NCBI GenBank assembly: GCA_964525555.1
Contig: CAZGHN010000002.1
Coordinates: 1-64,000 of the forward strand
Length of the DNA stretch: 64,000 nucleotides
Origin: JAFGHJ01 sp964525555
Lineage (GTDB): Bacteria > Hydrothermota > UBA3072
Reading direction: 5' to 3'
Position numbers and translations under genes: made by a program. The notes under the pieces are model-generated. The model did not search any database. It was not told the DNA's origin and saw nothing but the letters and a program-made list of their open reading frames with translations. Positions 34,889 through 43,178 of this stretch are shown here, one piece after another. The stretch's first letter is position 1. Every line of letters begins with the position of its first letter.

Positions 34889-35887
34889 ATGGGAAAAAAG
34901 CAAAAAGAATTACTCAAAGTCGAAAATCTGAAAACCCATTTTATGATCGAGGGCGGGGAGGCAAAGGCAGTAGATGGCCTTGATTTTAACGTCCAGGAAG
35001 GAGAATTTTTCGGTATAGTGGGAGAATCAGGCTCCGGAAAATCAGTTACGGCTTTATCAATCCTGCGGCTTATCCCGGATCCACCGGGGAAAATTTCACA
35101 CGGAAAAGTCTTATTTAAAGATAAAAACCTACTCAGGTTACCCTGGGAGAAAATGAGAAAAATTCGAGGCAATGAAATTTCCATGATTTTTCAGGAACCG
35201 ATGACATCATTAAATCCTGTTTTTACCGTAGGATTTCAAATAATGGAGCCTCTAATGATACATAGAGGAATGAATAAGAAAGAAGCAAAAGAAACTGCGG
35301 TAAAAATGCTTAAAAAAGTAGGTATACCTTCTCCCGAACGGAGAGTAAATGACTACCCTCATCAATTTTCAGGGGGCATGAGACAGAGAGCAATGATAGC
35401 AATCGCGCTTTCCTGCAATCCGAGTCTTTTAATAGCTGACGAACCTACAACAGCTCTCGACGTGACCGTACAGGCTCAAATACTTGAGCTTATGAATGAA
35501 ATAAAAAACAAAAGAGAAGAATCGGCGATTATTCTAATCACGCATGATTTAGCTGTTATATCGGAAACCTGTGATAGGGTAATGGTTATGTACTGCGGTA
35601 AAATACAGGAGGTCGCAAGCACCATAGATTTGTTCGAAAAACCTCTTCATCCATACACAAAAGGCTTAATGGGCTCAATCCCCTCTTTATCAAAGAAGAA
35701 AAAAAGATTAAATGCGATTCCGGGTAATGTTCCCGGAATTCTACATTTTCCTTCTGGATGTCCATTTCATCCGCGCTGTAAGCACAAAATGCCCGTCTGT
35801 GAAAAAGAGGTTCCGGAATTGCTGGAAGTTGAAAAAGGACACCTTGTACGATGTCATCTTTATAGAGCTAAAGGTTCGAGCCAATGA
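34889..35887 (+). CDS. Oligopeptide ABC ATPase, OppD/DppD type
   Basis: 332 residues. Walker A GESGSGKS near residue 43, Q-loop in MIFQEPMTSLNP, signature SGGMRQR, Walker B LLIADEPTTALD, and switch His in LITHDLAV. C-terminal oligopeptide-transporter domain with CPFHPRCKHKMPVC, whose Cys cluster may bind an iron-sulfur centre as in DppD. Overlaps the next gene by four bases (ATGA). Confidence 0.95.
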   Translation: MGKKQKELLKVENLKTHFMIEGGEAKAVDGLDFNVQEGEFFGIVGESGSGKSVTALSILRLIPDPPGKISHGKVLFKDKNLLRLPWEKMRKIRGNEISMIFQEPMTSLNPVFTVGFQIMEPLMIHRGMNKKEAKETAVKMLKKVGIPSPERRVNDYPHQFSGGMRQRAMIAIALSCNPSLLIADEPTTALDVTVQAQILELMNEIKNKREESAIILITHDLAVISETCDRVMVMYCGKIQEVASTIDLFEKPLHPYTKGLMGSIPSLSKKKKRLNAIPGNVPGILHFPSGCPFHPRCKHKMPVCEKEVPELLEVEKGHLVRCHLYRAKGSSQ

Positions 35888-36966
35888 CAGAATTCAAGAA
35901 ACACAGATTAAACTCACTGGAAGAAAGAGGGAAACTCATGCGTGTAAACGGTAAAGCAAAAGGGAATCTTCTCGAAGTTGAAAATTTAAAAACATATTTT
36001 CCCGTCTTAGGAGGTGTTCTTAGAAAGGTTGTAGGGTACGTTAAAGCAGTAGACGGTGTAAGCTTTTCAGTAAATAAAGGAGAAGTTTTCGGTCTTGTAG
36101 GAGAAACGGGATGCGGAAAATCTACAATAGGGAAAACCCTGGTGAGAATTCTAAATCCTACCTCCGGAAGCATATTCTATTATGATGATGCTGAGTTAAA
36201 AAACGCCTCTGCACTGCGAGTGAGAGTCGACCTTTCAAAGTTGAACAGAAAGGAGCTTCGTCCCTACCGCTTCCAAATTCAAATGATATTTCAGGACCCT
36301 TATTCTTCACTAAACCCCAGGTTTACCGTAGGAGATATAGTAGAAGAGCCCTTAACCATCCAGAGAGGAAGAAAAAAAGAAAACAAAGATATAGTAAAAG
36401 ACCTTTTAGAAAAAGTCGGCATGAGCGAAGAACATATCTACAGATACCCTCATGAATTCTCGGGAGGACAGCGCCAGCGTATAGGTATTGCCCGCGCTTT
36501 ATCTACTAACCCAGAACTTATAATCGCCGACGAACCCGTTTCCGCTCTCGATGTTTCTGTCCAGGCTCAAGTAATAAATTTAATGCAGGACCTACAGGAT
36601 GAATTTAAAGTAACGTATATTTTTGTCTCCCACGACCTCTCGGTAGTAAAACATATAGCTCATAGAATTGCCGTAATGTATCTTGGTTTTATTATGGAGA
36701 TGGGACCGGCGGAACAAATTTATAAAAATCCTCAAAATCCTTACACAAAAGTTCTTTTATCCGCCGTGCCTGAAGCAAACCCAAGAAAGAAAACAAAAAG
36801 ACCCTCCCTTAAAGGAGAAGTGCCTTCCTCTCTAAATAAGCCCAGCGGGTGCTGCTTTCATCCCCGCTGCCCTATTGCAAAAGACATATGCAAGAAAGAA
36901 GATCCCCTCTTCGAAGAAAAAGAAAAGGGCGTATTTGTCAAGTGCCATTTCCCGGGGAAATATTAA
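35884..36966 (+). CDS. Oligopeptide ABC ATPase, OppF/DppF type
   Basis: 360 residues. Walker A GETGCGKS, Q-loop MIFQDPYSSLNP, signature SGGQRQR, Walker B LIIADEPVSALD and switch His in FVSHDLSV. C-terminal CCFHPRCPIAKDIC motif as in OppD. The start at 35884 overlaps the OppD stop; a second ATG at 35938 (MRVNGK) is also possible. Last gene of the transporter operon. Confidence 0.94.
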   Translation: MTEFKKHRLNSLEERGKLMRVNGKAKGNLLEVENLKTYFPVLGGVLRKVVGYVKAVDGVSFSVNKGEVFGLVGETGCGKSTIGKTLVRILNPTSGSIFYYDDAELKNASALRVRVDLSKLNRKELRPYRFQIQMIFQDPYSSLNPRFTVGDIVEEPLTIQRGRKKENKDIVKDLLEKVGMSEEHIYRYPHEFSGGQRQRIGIARALSTNPELIIADEPVSALDVSVQAQVINLMQDLQDEFKVTYIFVSHDLSVVKHIAHRIAVMYLGFIMEMGPAEQIYKNPQNPYTKVLLSAVPEANPRKKTKRPSLKGEVPSSLNKPSGCCFHPRCPIAKDICKKEDPLFEEKEKGVFVKCHFPGKY

Positions 36967-36982
36967 CCATAAAAAACAAATC

Positions 36983-37087
36983 ATCACGCAGAGCCACAGA
37001 GGACACAAAGAAAAATTTTTATTTGTTTAAAACCCAACCCCCAAACCTAAAAAGTTATTCTCACACAAAGACACAAAGAGCTCAAAG
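36983..37087 (-). repeat. Composite repeat, reversed copy
   Basis: cacgcagagccacagagg array, then gtttaaaac, a C-rich tract (about 37032-37046), then a second cacacaaagacacaaag array. Same order as 25114-25233 on the other strand. Confidence 0.68.
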
Positions 37088-37211
37088 TTTTTTTGTTTTT
37101 TTTAACTAATATCCAAAAGCGAACGGCAAAGAGCTTAGTTGAGCCACAGACTGATACTGATACACTTCCGCCCCCAAATCTTTTTTTTATTAAAACAACA
37201 AAATCTTTCTT

Positions 37212-37247
37212 TTATCCGTGTGTTTCCGTGTTCATCCGTGGCTATTA
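37212..37247 (+). repeat. tccgtg/ttcatccgtgg word array
   Basis: Reverse-complement match to 57024-57050, with few differences by eye. Confidence 0.55.
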
Positions 37248-37368
37248 CTCTTTTGTTTTTTTTAAGCGTTATCTGTGGTAAAACTTATTTTTGGTAAGGC
37301 TGGACCGAAACTATTTCACTAATGATACGTCTTTATTTTAGAGAGCTACAAACCCTCCGGAGGTGTAA

Positions 37369-37896
37369 ATGATTAAAAGATGGTTTTTAATAATATTAAC
37401 ATTAGTTTTTATTGTATCCTGCTCAAAGGCAGAAAAGGTATTAGATACGAACAAAGAAAAAGAAATTAATACGAGTAGTGAAAAAGAGGTAAATATGGAA
37501 AAAACAGGTAAAATTGTGAAGACGGAAGAAGAATGGAAAAAAGAGCTTCCTGCCGATGTATGTTTTATTATGAGAGAAAAAGGCACGGAAAGACCTTTTA
37601 CCGGGAAATATTATAATCATAAAGAAAAAGGAATTTACGTATGTGCAGCCTGCGGAAATGAGCTTTTTAGCTCGGATTCGAAATTCGAATCGGGAACTGG
37701 CTGGCCAAGTTTTTACGAGGCAATCGAAGAAGGTAGAATAGAAACTAAAGCGGACTCGACAGGTGGAATGGTTAGAACTGAAGTTCTATGTGGTAGATGC
37801 GGAGGACATTTGGGCCATGTTTTTGACGACGGACCTGCCCCAACTGGCAAAAGATTCTGTATAAATTCAAAAGCTCTGGATTTTAAGAAAGAATAA
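37369..37896 (+). CDS. msrB: Lipoprotein methionine sulfoxide reductase B
   Basis: 175 residues. Lipoprotein signal with Cys17 (FIVSCSKA), then the MsrB domain from about residue 45: EEWKKELP, RPFTGKYYNHKEKGIYVCAACG, GTGWPSFY, and CGRCGGHLGHVFDDGP. Two CxxC pairs bind zinc, and the catalytic Cys is in RFCINSKAL. Repairs methionine-R-sulfoxide in envelope proteins. Surface-anchored MsrB is consistent with protection of the many lipoproteins here. Followed by a strong terminator that overlaps the stop codon. Confidence 0.94.
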   Translation: MIKRWFLIILTLVFIVSCSKAEKVLDTNKEKEINTSSEKEVNMEKTGKIVKTEEEWKKELPADVCFIMREKGTERPFTGKYYNHKEKGIYVCAACGNELFSSDSKFESGTGWPSFYEAIEEGRIETKADSTGGMVRTEVLCGRCGGHLGHVFDDGPAPTGKRFCINSKALDFKKE

Positions 37897-37926
37897 AAAA
37901 AGGCAGGGTATACCCTGCCTTTTTTT
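37895..37926. terminator. Bidirectional intrinsic terminator between msrB and tkt
   Basis: Perfect 32-base palindrome: A-run, ggcagggta, taccctgcc, T-run (arms 37895-37910 and 37911-37926). Works in both orientations for the convergent msrB and transketolase genes. Starts within the msrB stop codon. Confidence 0.93.
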
Positions 37927-37946
37927 ATAAAAATTCTTAAACAATA

Positions 37947-39875
37947 TTACTTTATTGCTTTTTGAATCTTATCTGCTATCGACTCCGCATCCAATCCAAG
38001 CGCCTTAAACAGATCACCGCTTGCGCCCGAAGGAGAAAATCCCTCTACTCCATAACTGTGTAAATTCACAGCTTTTCCGCTTCGTGCCAGAAGACTCCCT
38101 AAAATACAGCCAAGCCCGCTGAAGAGTAAATGTTCCTCGTATGTAAAGACATTTTTGTATTCCGCGATAGCTTCTACATCTTTCTCACTAATGGCAAGAG
38201 GACAGGAAACATTCATAACGGCAAGCTCGATTCCCTTGTCTTTAAGAATGTCTCTTGCGGCAAGAGCAAAGGCAAAAGGATATCCATAGGAAAGGAGTAC
38301 TCCGTCCTTGCCCTCTCTTACTTTATCGATTTTACCGTATTCGAATTTATAATCTCCGCCGTAAAAAGCATTTCCGTTTTCATCCCCGACTACCGGACTC
38401 TTGGCTCTTCCCACGACAACGGCAACATTGCTATCCATAGTAGTTATATAGCGAATAACCCTATCAGTCTGATTTGGATCCGCCGGAATTATGATTTCAA
38501 AACCGGGAATGTTCTTAATTAAACCGATAAAGTCAACACACTGGTGAGTTTTTCCGTCTTCACCGACATTAAGGCCATTATGAGTGGAAACAACTCGAAG
38601 CCTCGCGTTGTTTATTGCATTTAAACGGTGCTGGTTATAAGTTTCATCGAAAGAAAAAACTCCGAAATCGGAGAAAAACGTCTGAAATCCTCGGATTGAA
38701 AGAACTCCGGAAATTGTAGCTGTGTTATGTTCGCTTACGCCGTTCTGGATAAAATACTCGGGGCGTTCTTTTGCAAACTTGTGGGTTCTAACCGAACTTG
38801 CAAGGTCACAATCGGTTACAACAATGGTTCCCGGCTCGTTAATCTTTGCCATGTCGGCAAGAGCCGTACCATAAACGTCTCTATTCGCCGCTTTCTCTCC
38901 GGCTTTAAACTCAATCGGATTTCCTAAATTAAGCTTAGGCAGGGGATAGACGTTCTCGTTCTTTTTTATCGGTTTTGCCTTTGAAGAAGCTCTTTTCTGG
39001 ATATATTTGTCTATATCGTTTTCAATTCCTAATTCTTTAAGAGCCCTGTCAACCTCTTCGATTGAAAGTGCTTTACCATGATAGCTTTCATCCCCTTCTA
39101 TAAAAGAAACTCCTTTACACATAACAGTATCTCCGAGTATTGCATAAGGAGCAGAAGTGTCATCAATTGCTGTGCGTATTGCTTCGTATAATTCTTTAAA
39201 GTCATGTCCGCAGACTTCGAGCACTTTCCATCCGTCAGCCAGATAGTCCTCTTTAATGTTTATGGGCATTATGTCTTCGACTTTTCCGGATATCTGTCTG
39301 TTATTATCGTCGATAACTACTGTTATATTGTTTAATTTAAACTTTGCAGCAAATCTTCTTCCTTCTGCAACCTGACCTTTTGCCTGCTCCGCGTCGCTCA
39401 TAAGAGCAAACACTCTCGAAGTATCGTTTTTAAGTCTTTTTGCCATCGCAAAACCGCAGGCAGCGGAAAGACCCTGTCCCAGATTTCCCGTAGACCATAC
39501 TATTCCGGGAAGATGAGATTCCACGTGTCCCTCATAGGGGCCTGAAATATGTCTGAAGAAAGCTATAATTTCTTCTGTATCTAGTATCCCAAGCCTGCCG
39601 AGAATTGAATATACGCCCGGTGAAGTATGTCCGTGGCTTACGACTATTTCATCACTCGTAGGATCGGCAAGACTATACACTGTTGTATAGATGTCTATCG
39701 AGGACATAGAGCCGCCCGGATGCCCCGATCCGGCAACTGTTGTCATCTTAACAATATCTCCTCTGCACAATCTTGCTGTTTCTTCTAACTTTGATACTAC
39801 TTCTTCTGAAATGTTTTTTCTTTTAAACTGAAATTCTTCTTTCTCTTTAAACCAATCTCTTAATTTATCAGACAT
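37947..39875 (-). CDS. tkt: Transketolase
   Basis: 642 residues, full length. Thiamine-diphosphate region SGHPGGSMSSIDIYTTVYS, HGHTSPGVYSILG, and the Mg-binding GDxxxxxG-type MSDAEQAKGQVAEG then DDNNRQISG. The pyrimidine domain has ERPEYFIQNGVSEHN, followed by the C-terminal domain. Transfers two-carbon units in the pentose phosphate pathway. The sequence is more like the bacterial/archaeal dehydrogenase-like transketolases than E. coli TktA, by eye. AAGGAGAT site and its own promoter. Confidence 0.92.
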   Translation of the reverse strand: MSDKLRDWFKEKEEFQFKRKNISEEVVSKLEETARLCRGDIVKMTTVAGSGHPGGSMSSIDIYTTVYSLADPTSDEIVVSHGHTSPGVYSILGRLGILDTEEIIAFFRHISGPYEGHVESHLPGIVWSTGNLGQGLSAACGFAMAKRLKNDTSRVFALMSDAEQAKGQVAEGRRFAAKFKLNNITVVIDDNNRQISGKVEDIMPINIKEDYLADGWKVLEVCGHDFKELYEAIRTAIDDTSAPYAILGDTVMCKGVSFIEGDESYHGKALSIEEVDRALKELGIENDIDKYIQKRASSKAKPIKKNENVYPLPKLNLGNPIEFKAGEKAANRDVYGTALADMAKINEPGTIVVTDCDLASSVRTHKFAKERPEYFIQNGVSEHNTATISGVLSIRGFQTFFSDFGVFSFDETYNQHRLNAINNARLRVVSTHNGLNVGEDGKTHQCVDFIGLIKNIPGFEIIIPADPNQTDRVIRYITTMDSNVAVVVGRAKSPVVGDENGNAFYGGDYKFEYGKIDKVREGKDGVLLSYGYPFAFALAARDILKDKGIELAVMNVSCPLAISEKDVEAIAEYKNVFTYEEHLLFSGLGCILGSLLARSGKAVNLHSYGVEGFSPSGASGDLFKALGLDAESIADKIQKAIK

Positions 39876-39911
39876 TTTTCATCTCCTTAAAGTTAACCTT
39901 TTTTCTCCCTG

Positions 39912-39939
39912 AATATATTCCTTCTATTTTGTTTGTCAA
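39912..39939 (-). promoter_or_regulatory. Promoter of the transketolase gene
   Basis: Reading leftward: TTGACA (39934-39939), 16-base spacer, TATATT (39912-39917). Leader of about 30 bases with AAGGAG before the start. Confidence 0.75.
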
Positions 39940-39945
39940 GGATTC

Positions 39946-39998
39946 CACCCCCACCACCCAAGTCAATCTCACACAAAGCCACAAAGAGCACAAAGCCC
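39946..39998 (-). repeat. Partial composite repeat (C-rich tract plus cacaaag array)
   Basis: C-rich tract (39946-39960) followed by a cacacaaagccacaaagagcacaaag array. A one-sided version of the composite element. Confidence 0.55.
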
Positions 39999-40070
39999 CA
40001 CACACAACCCCTTTTAATTGTGTTACTAATAACCTATCCCACCACTACTAAAAAGAACATTAAACCAGCG

Positions 40071-40109
40071 GGGCTTGACTATTATAATAATCATCTTAAC
40101 CTTTATACA
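40071..40109 (+). repeat. Third copy (partial) of the TTGACT/AT-rich element
   Basis: From ggggcttgact to the start codon the sequence is nearly the same as the reverse of 13768-13803 (copy B), but the left arm of the inverted repeat is missing. TATAAT at 40084-40089 is a possible -10. No Shine-Dalgarno is seen before the ATG at 40110. Confidence 0.65.
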
Positions 40110-41114
40110 ATGAATAAAAATTTGTTTTTAATTGTTTTGTCCTTTTGTTTTTTAGCTGGATCTTCCCCGTCCAAGGAGGTAGAAAATATCCAGAGTGAAG
40201 AAATTCATAAGTACACAAAAAAGGTTTTAATTGATACAAAATGGGGTGATAAACCTGGGGAATTTGGTATGAATATTTATAACAGTCCTCCGAGTGGACC
40301 TGGAAATTTAGTGATAGACAATGATAATTTATACATCTATGATTATGCTAATAACAGAGTTTATAAATATGATTCAATCGGAATTCTTCAAAGAGTTTTG
40401 CAGTCAAAGATAGATGATGATGAGGGAAATGCAGAAAAGAAAGAAATTATAAATTTTACTGTGAAAGATGACACTTTATATGGAGTTGTGTTTCCGGTTT
40501 CTGAAGGAATTGAAGAAATAGCGATAATTAATACGGAGACTGGTGAAAAAATAGGAATAGCGGAGGTATGTTTTTGGGAGTCTTACCCAATATTAAATGT
40601 CGAAAAAAATAACGAGAGAATTGTACTTACAAGAGGAAGAGAAAAAAGATATAAGCTTGAAGTCAATTACGAGCAAGGGTATATGTTTCTAAAAACCCCA
40701 GAAATCAGCTCTAAGGACTTTGGGGAGTTCAAAAAGAAAGATAAAAAAAAGGGGTATTTATATGTTAGAAGACAGAAATTCATTATTTCCAACGCCAAAG
40801 GTGGGAGTATTTATAATGCAGAGAAATTGGCAGAAGATAAGGATGAAAACATATATATTATAGTCTGGTCAAGTAATCCCTTGGGTTCTCCAAGTCCCAG
40901 GAATTTTGTACAGGTTTATAAATTTTCAAATGAGGGAAGGAAGTTAGCAACAGTTGATCTTCCCTTAGGTGGTGTTTCAGGTATAGACCCAAAGATTTCG
41001 GAAAAGGGAGATATTTATTATTTATATGCAACAGGAGAGATAATAGAAAAAGATTGGAAAATCAGTTTTGTTCCCGGTAAAGTCCAATTAATCAAATGGG
41101 AATTGGAGAGATAA
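40110..41114 (+). CDS. Exported protein, NHL/6-bladed-propeller-like
   Basis: 334 residues from the ATG at 40110; the frame is open further upstream but that part is repeat DNA. Signal peptide MNKNLFLIVLSFCFLAGSS. Blade-like repeats include NLVIDNDNLYIYDYANNRVYKYDSIG and EDKDENIYIIVW, ending FVPGKVQLIKWELER. Similar to 6-bladed propeller proteins of the FCB group. It sits 39 bases before a frameshifted P-loop gene. Function unknown. Confidence 0.65.
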   Translation: MNKNLFLIVLSFCFLAGSSPSKEVENIQSEEIHKYTKKVLIDTKWGDKPGEFGMNIYNSPPSGPGNLVIDNDNLYIYDYANNRVYKYDSIGILQRVLQSKIDDDEGNAEKKEIINFTVKDDTLYGVVFPVSEGIEEIAIINTETGEKIGIAEVCFWESYPILNVEKNNERIVLTRGREKRYKLEVNYEQGYMFLKTPEISSKDFGEFKKKDKKKGYLYVRRQKFIISNAKGGSIYNAEKLAEDKDENIYIIVWSSNPLGSPSPRNFVQVYKFSNEGRKLATVDLPLGGVSGIDPKISEKGDIYYLYATGEIIEKDWKISFVPGKVQLIKWELER

Positions 41115-41153
41115 AATTAGGAAGGAAAGATTTATATTCAAAGGAGTTGAGGT

Positions 41154-42577
41154 ATGGGATATGAAGCGGATTTCATAGAAGAATCTTTAGGTAATTATAT
41201 TTACGATTTTCTTGATAAGAAAGAAAATGAGCGGAGGAGAGGAGTCTATTTTTTTTATCCGGAAGAGTCTTCATTCTTTGAAGATATCGAGAAGGACGGT
41301 TATTACTATAGGATATTACGTGATCCTTCTTCAGATAAGCCAGGACGAATTGCCATAGAAATACAGGGCTTAATGTGCGTGATGTTTTTTCCACAACACA
41401 TGCCACTCTCGGCACTTATGTACAAAGGAATGCTGAAGAGGGTAAAACTTATGAGGCTACTCTTGGCATGGCATTGGCTGATCCTGGAAGGCACTATGTA
41501 ATCTATGGTCCTAGCAAAGTTGGGAAAACACAACTCTGGAAAGCCGTTTTGGGGCGGGATGCCGTTCCTGTACCTTGTGTGGGTATAAATGACATTGAAC
41601 ATCTTTATTCACATGCAATATACAGACTGAAGAAACCTCATTTGACGGAAGAAAAAATTACAGAAAGCACTAAGAAGGGGAAAAAGACTGAGGTATCCGC
41701 TAATTTAGGTATCGAAGAATCTGTTGCGCTAGGATTTTCTCGCAGTTCTACTGATGACGAATCAGTAGAAGAGGAACGAAAATTTGCATATCAATCTCAA
41801 CCGAATAATGCAATGGCTGTGGCGGAACTTTTCTCTAAGAATAAGAGGTGTCTAGTATTTGAAAATTATCATCGTCTTGATTCGGGGTTGTTGGAGCGAC
41901 TTGCTCTTGATCTTCGGGAATTCTCGGATCAAGGAGTATCTGTGTTTCTCGTTGGTATTCCAGAAGATCCCTCTGAATTGTTTGATTATAATAAAGAGCT
42001 TTCAGGACGTGTAGAGTATTTAAATGTAAAGTGGTGGGATACCAAAGATTTGAAAAATATCGCACTAGCCGGAGGAAAAGTATTAAATGTAAGCTTCACA
42101 CATAGATCATTAGACCTCCTTTCCAAAGAAGCTTGTGGATCACCTCTTCTTATGCAGCAATTCTGTCTATTAGCTTGCTTAGCTTCAAAAATTGTAGGTT
42201 TCTGTGATGATAGCTTAGATGCAAGGGTTAATATATCTGATATTGAATTAAGGCAAGGTATTGAAAAATGGGTTGCAAAGACTCTAAAGCCTTACGAAGA
42301 TTGCAAAAGTATTATTGATGAAACCGCTGTAACAGCAGGGCTACCTAGTTCTTTTGTGGAATTATTATTCGATGAATTTAAAAAAGAGGATTCTCGCATG
42401 TCTTTTTCTTTTTCTGATATTGGGTTAGATAAGGTCGCATATGAATCTATTTGTGAATTCATTGAAACACTAGAAAGAAACCGACGCACCAAGGGGTTGC
42501 TTGCAATGCAACCGAAGAAAAAAGAAATAAGTGTTATAGATCCTAATTTTTTTGTTTACGGGCGATGGTTGTTATAG
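41154..42577 (+). pseudogene. P-loop NTPase split by an apparent frameshift
   Basis: Two overlapping frames together read as one protein of about 474 residues. The first (from ATG 41154, AAGGAG upstream) gives MGYEADFIEESLGNYIYDF to EIQGL. The second carries VRDVFSTTHATLGTYV, the Walker A GPSKVGKT, Walker B-like CLVFENYH, and a helical C-terminus ending FFVYGRWLL. A -1 shift near 41372-41390 joins them. Candidate sites are the T6 run at 41385-41390 or a lost A in ttaatgtg at 41371. It may be a broken gene, a sequencing or assembly error, or programmed frameshifting. The ATPase resembles STAND-type defence NTPases only in general layout. Confidence 0.6.
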
Positions 42578-42953
42578 GTCAACAAGGAAGAAAATCATTA
42601 GCATTTTAAATATAAAAGCTCAGGCCTTCTTTTTTGAATCTATGATATTAAAAAACAATAATAATTTAGTTTACTTAGTGTGTTTGGTTATGGTTAAAAA
42701 TTTTTTCTCTGTGTTCTCCGTGTCTCTGTGTGATATTAATTTGGGGTTGCTGGGATGAGTTTAAAATCAAAAATAAATTCTTTGTGTCTTAGTGTCTTTG
42801 TGTGAGAATAAATTTTGGGATTGGGGGAAGAGTTTTAAACAATAAAAAAATTTTTTCTTTTTTCTCTGTGTACTCTGAGTCTCTGTGGCAAAATTTTTAA
42901 TGTGGGTTGATTTTCAAATAATTAAAGTTAACTTAAGGACAAAAGGAGTAAAA
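42578..42953. other. Intergenic region, about 375 bp, mostly composite repeat
   Basis: The first 120 bases are AT-rich and show nothing recognisable. From 42706 to 42888 it is composite repeat. An AAAAGGAG site lies just before hypC. Confidence 0.55.
42706..42888 (+). repeat. Composite repeat, two units in tandem
   Basis: Array-G tract-ttaaaa-array-G tract-ttttaaac-array. Arrays at about 42706-42733, 42779-42808 and 42863-42888; G-rich tracts near 42741-42757 and 42815-42830. The middle array is shared by both units. Confidence 0.7.
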
Positions 42954-43178
42954 ATGTGTCTCGCAGTACCCATGAAACTCGTAAAGATAGAAGGAAATAA
43001 GGGTGTCGTTGAACTATCTGGAGTAAAAAAAGAAGTAAGTTTAAATCTTCTTAAGGAAGTAAATCTCGGTGATTACCTTATCATACATGCAGGCTTTGCC
43101 ATAGAAAAACTTGATGAAAAAGAAGCCAGGAAAACTCTCGCAATCTGGGAAGAAATAGATAATCTTCAAAAACAATGA
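42954..43178 (+). CDS. hypC: Hydrogenase maturation chaperone HypC
   Basis: 74 residues from ATG 42954 (AAAAGGAG upstream); the essential N-terminal MCLAVP with Cys2 is present, then KGVVELSGVKKEVSLNLL and GDYLIIHAGFAIEKLDEKEA. HypC carries the Fe(CN)2CO unit with HypD during [NiFe]-hydrogenase assembly. Overlaps hypD by four bases. Confidence 0.96.
   Translation: MCLAVPMKLVKIEGNKGVVELSGVKKEVSLNLLKEVNLGDYLIIHAGFAIEKLDEKEARKTLAIWEEIDNLQKQ

Larger units (their letters stand above)
36967..37368. other. Intergenic region, about 400 bp, filled with repeat words
   Basis: Contains a reversed composite repeat (36983-37087), an aaaagcgaacggcaaagagc word (about 37112-37133), a cagactgatactgata word (about 37147-37161) and a tccgtgtttccgtgttcatccgtgg-type array (37212-37247). 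A CCGGAGG site sits before the msrB start. No gene seen. Confidence 0.55.

Noticed and set aside
38130..38522. 130-codon frame opposite transketolase
   Set aside because: Antisense shadow of a well-supported gene.
39933..40109. Upstream extension of the 40110 gene
   Set aside because: The open frame crosses a repeat array and the TTGACT element; it encodes low-complexity HKATKSTKPH-like residues and precedes a clear signal peptide.
42706..42888. CRISPR array
   Set aside because: The repeats are short, imperfect and have no regular spacers; no cas gene is present.
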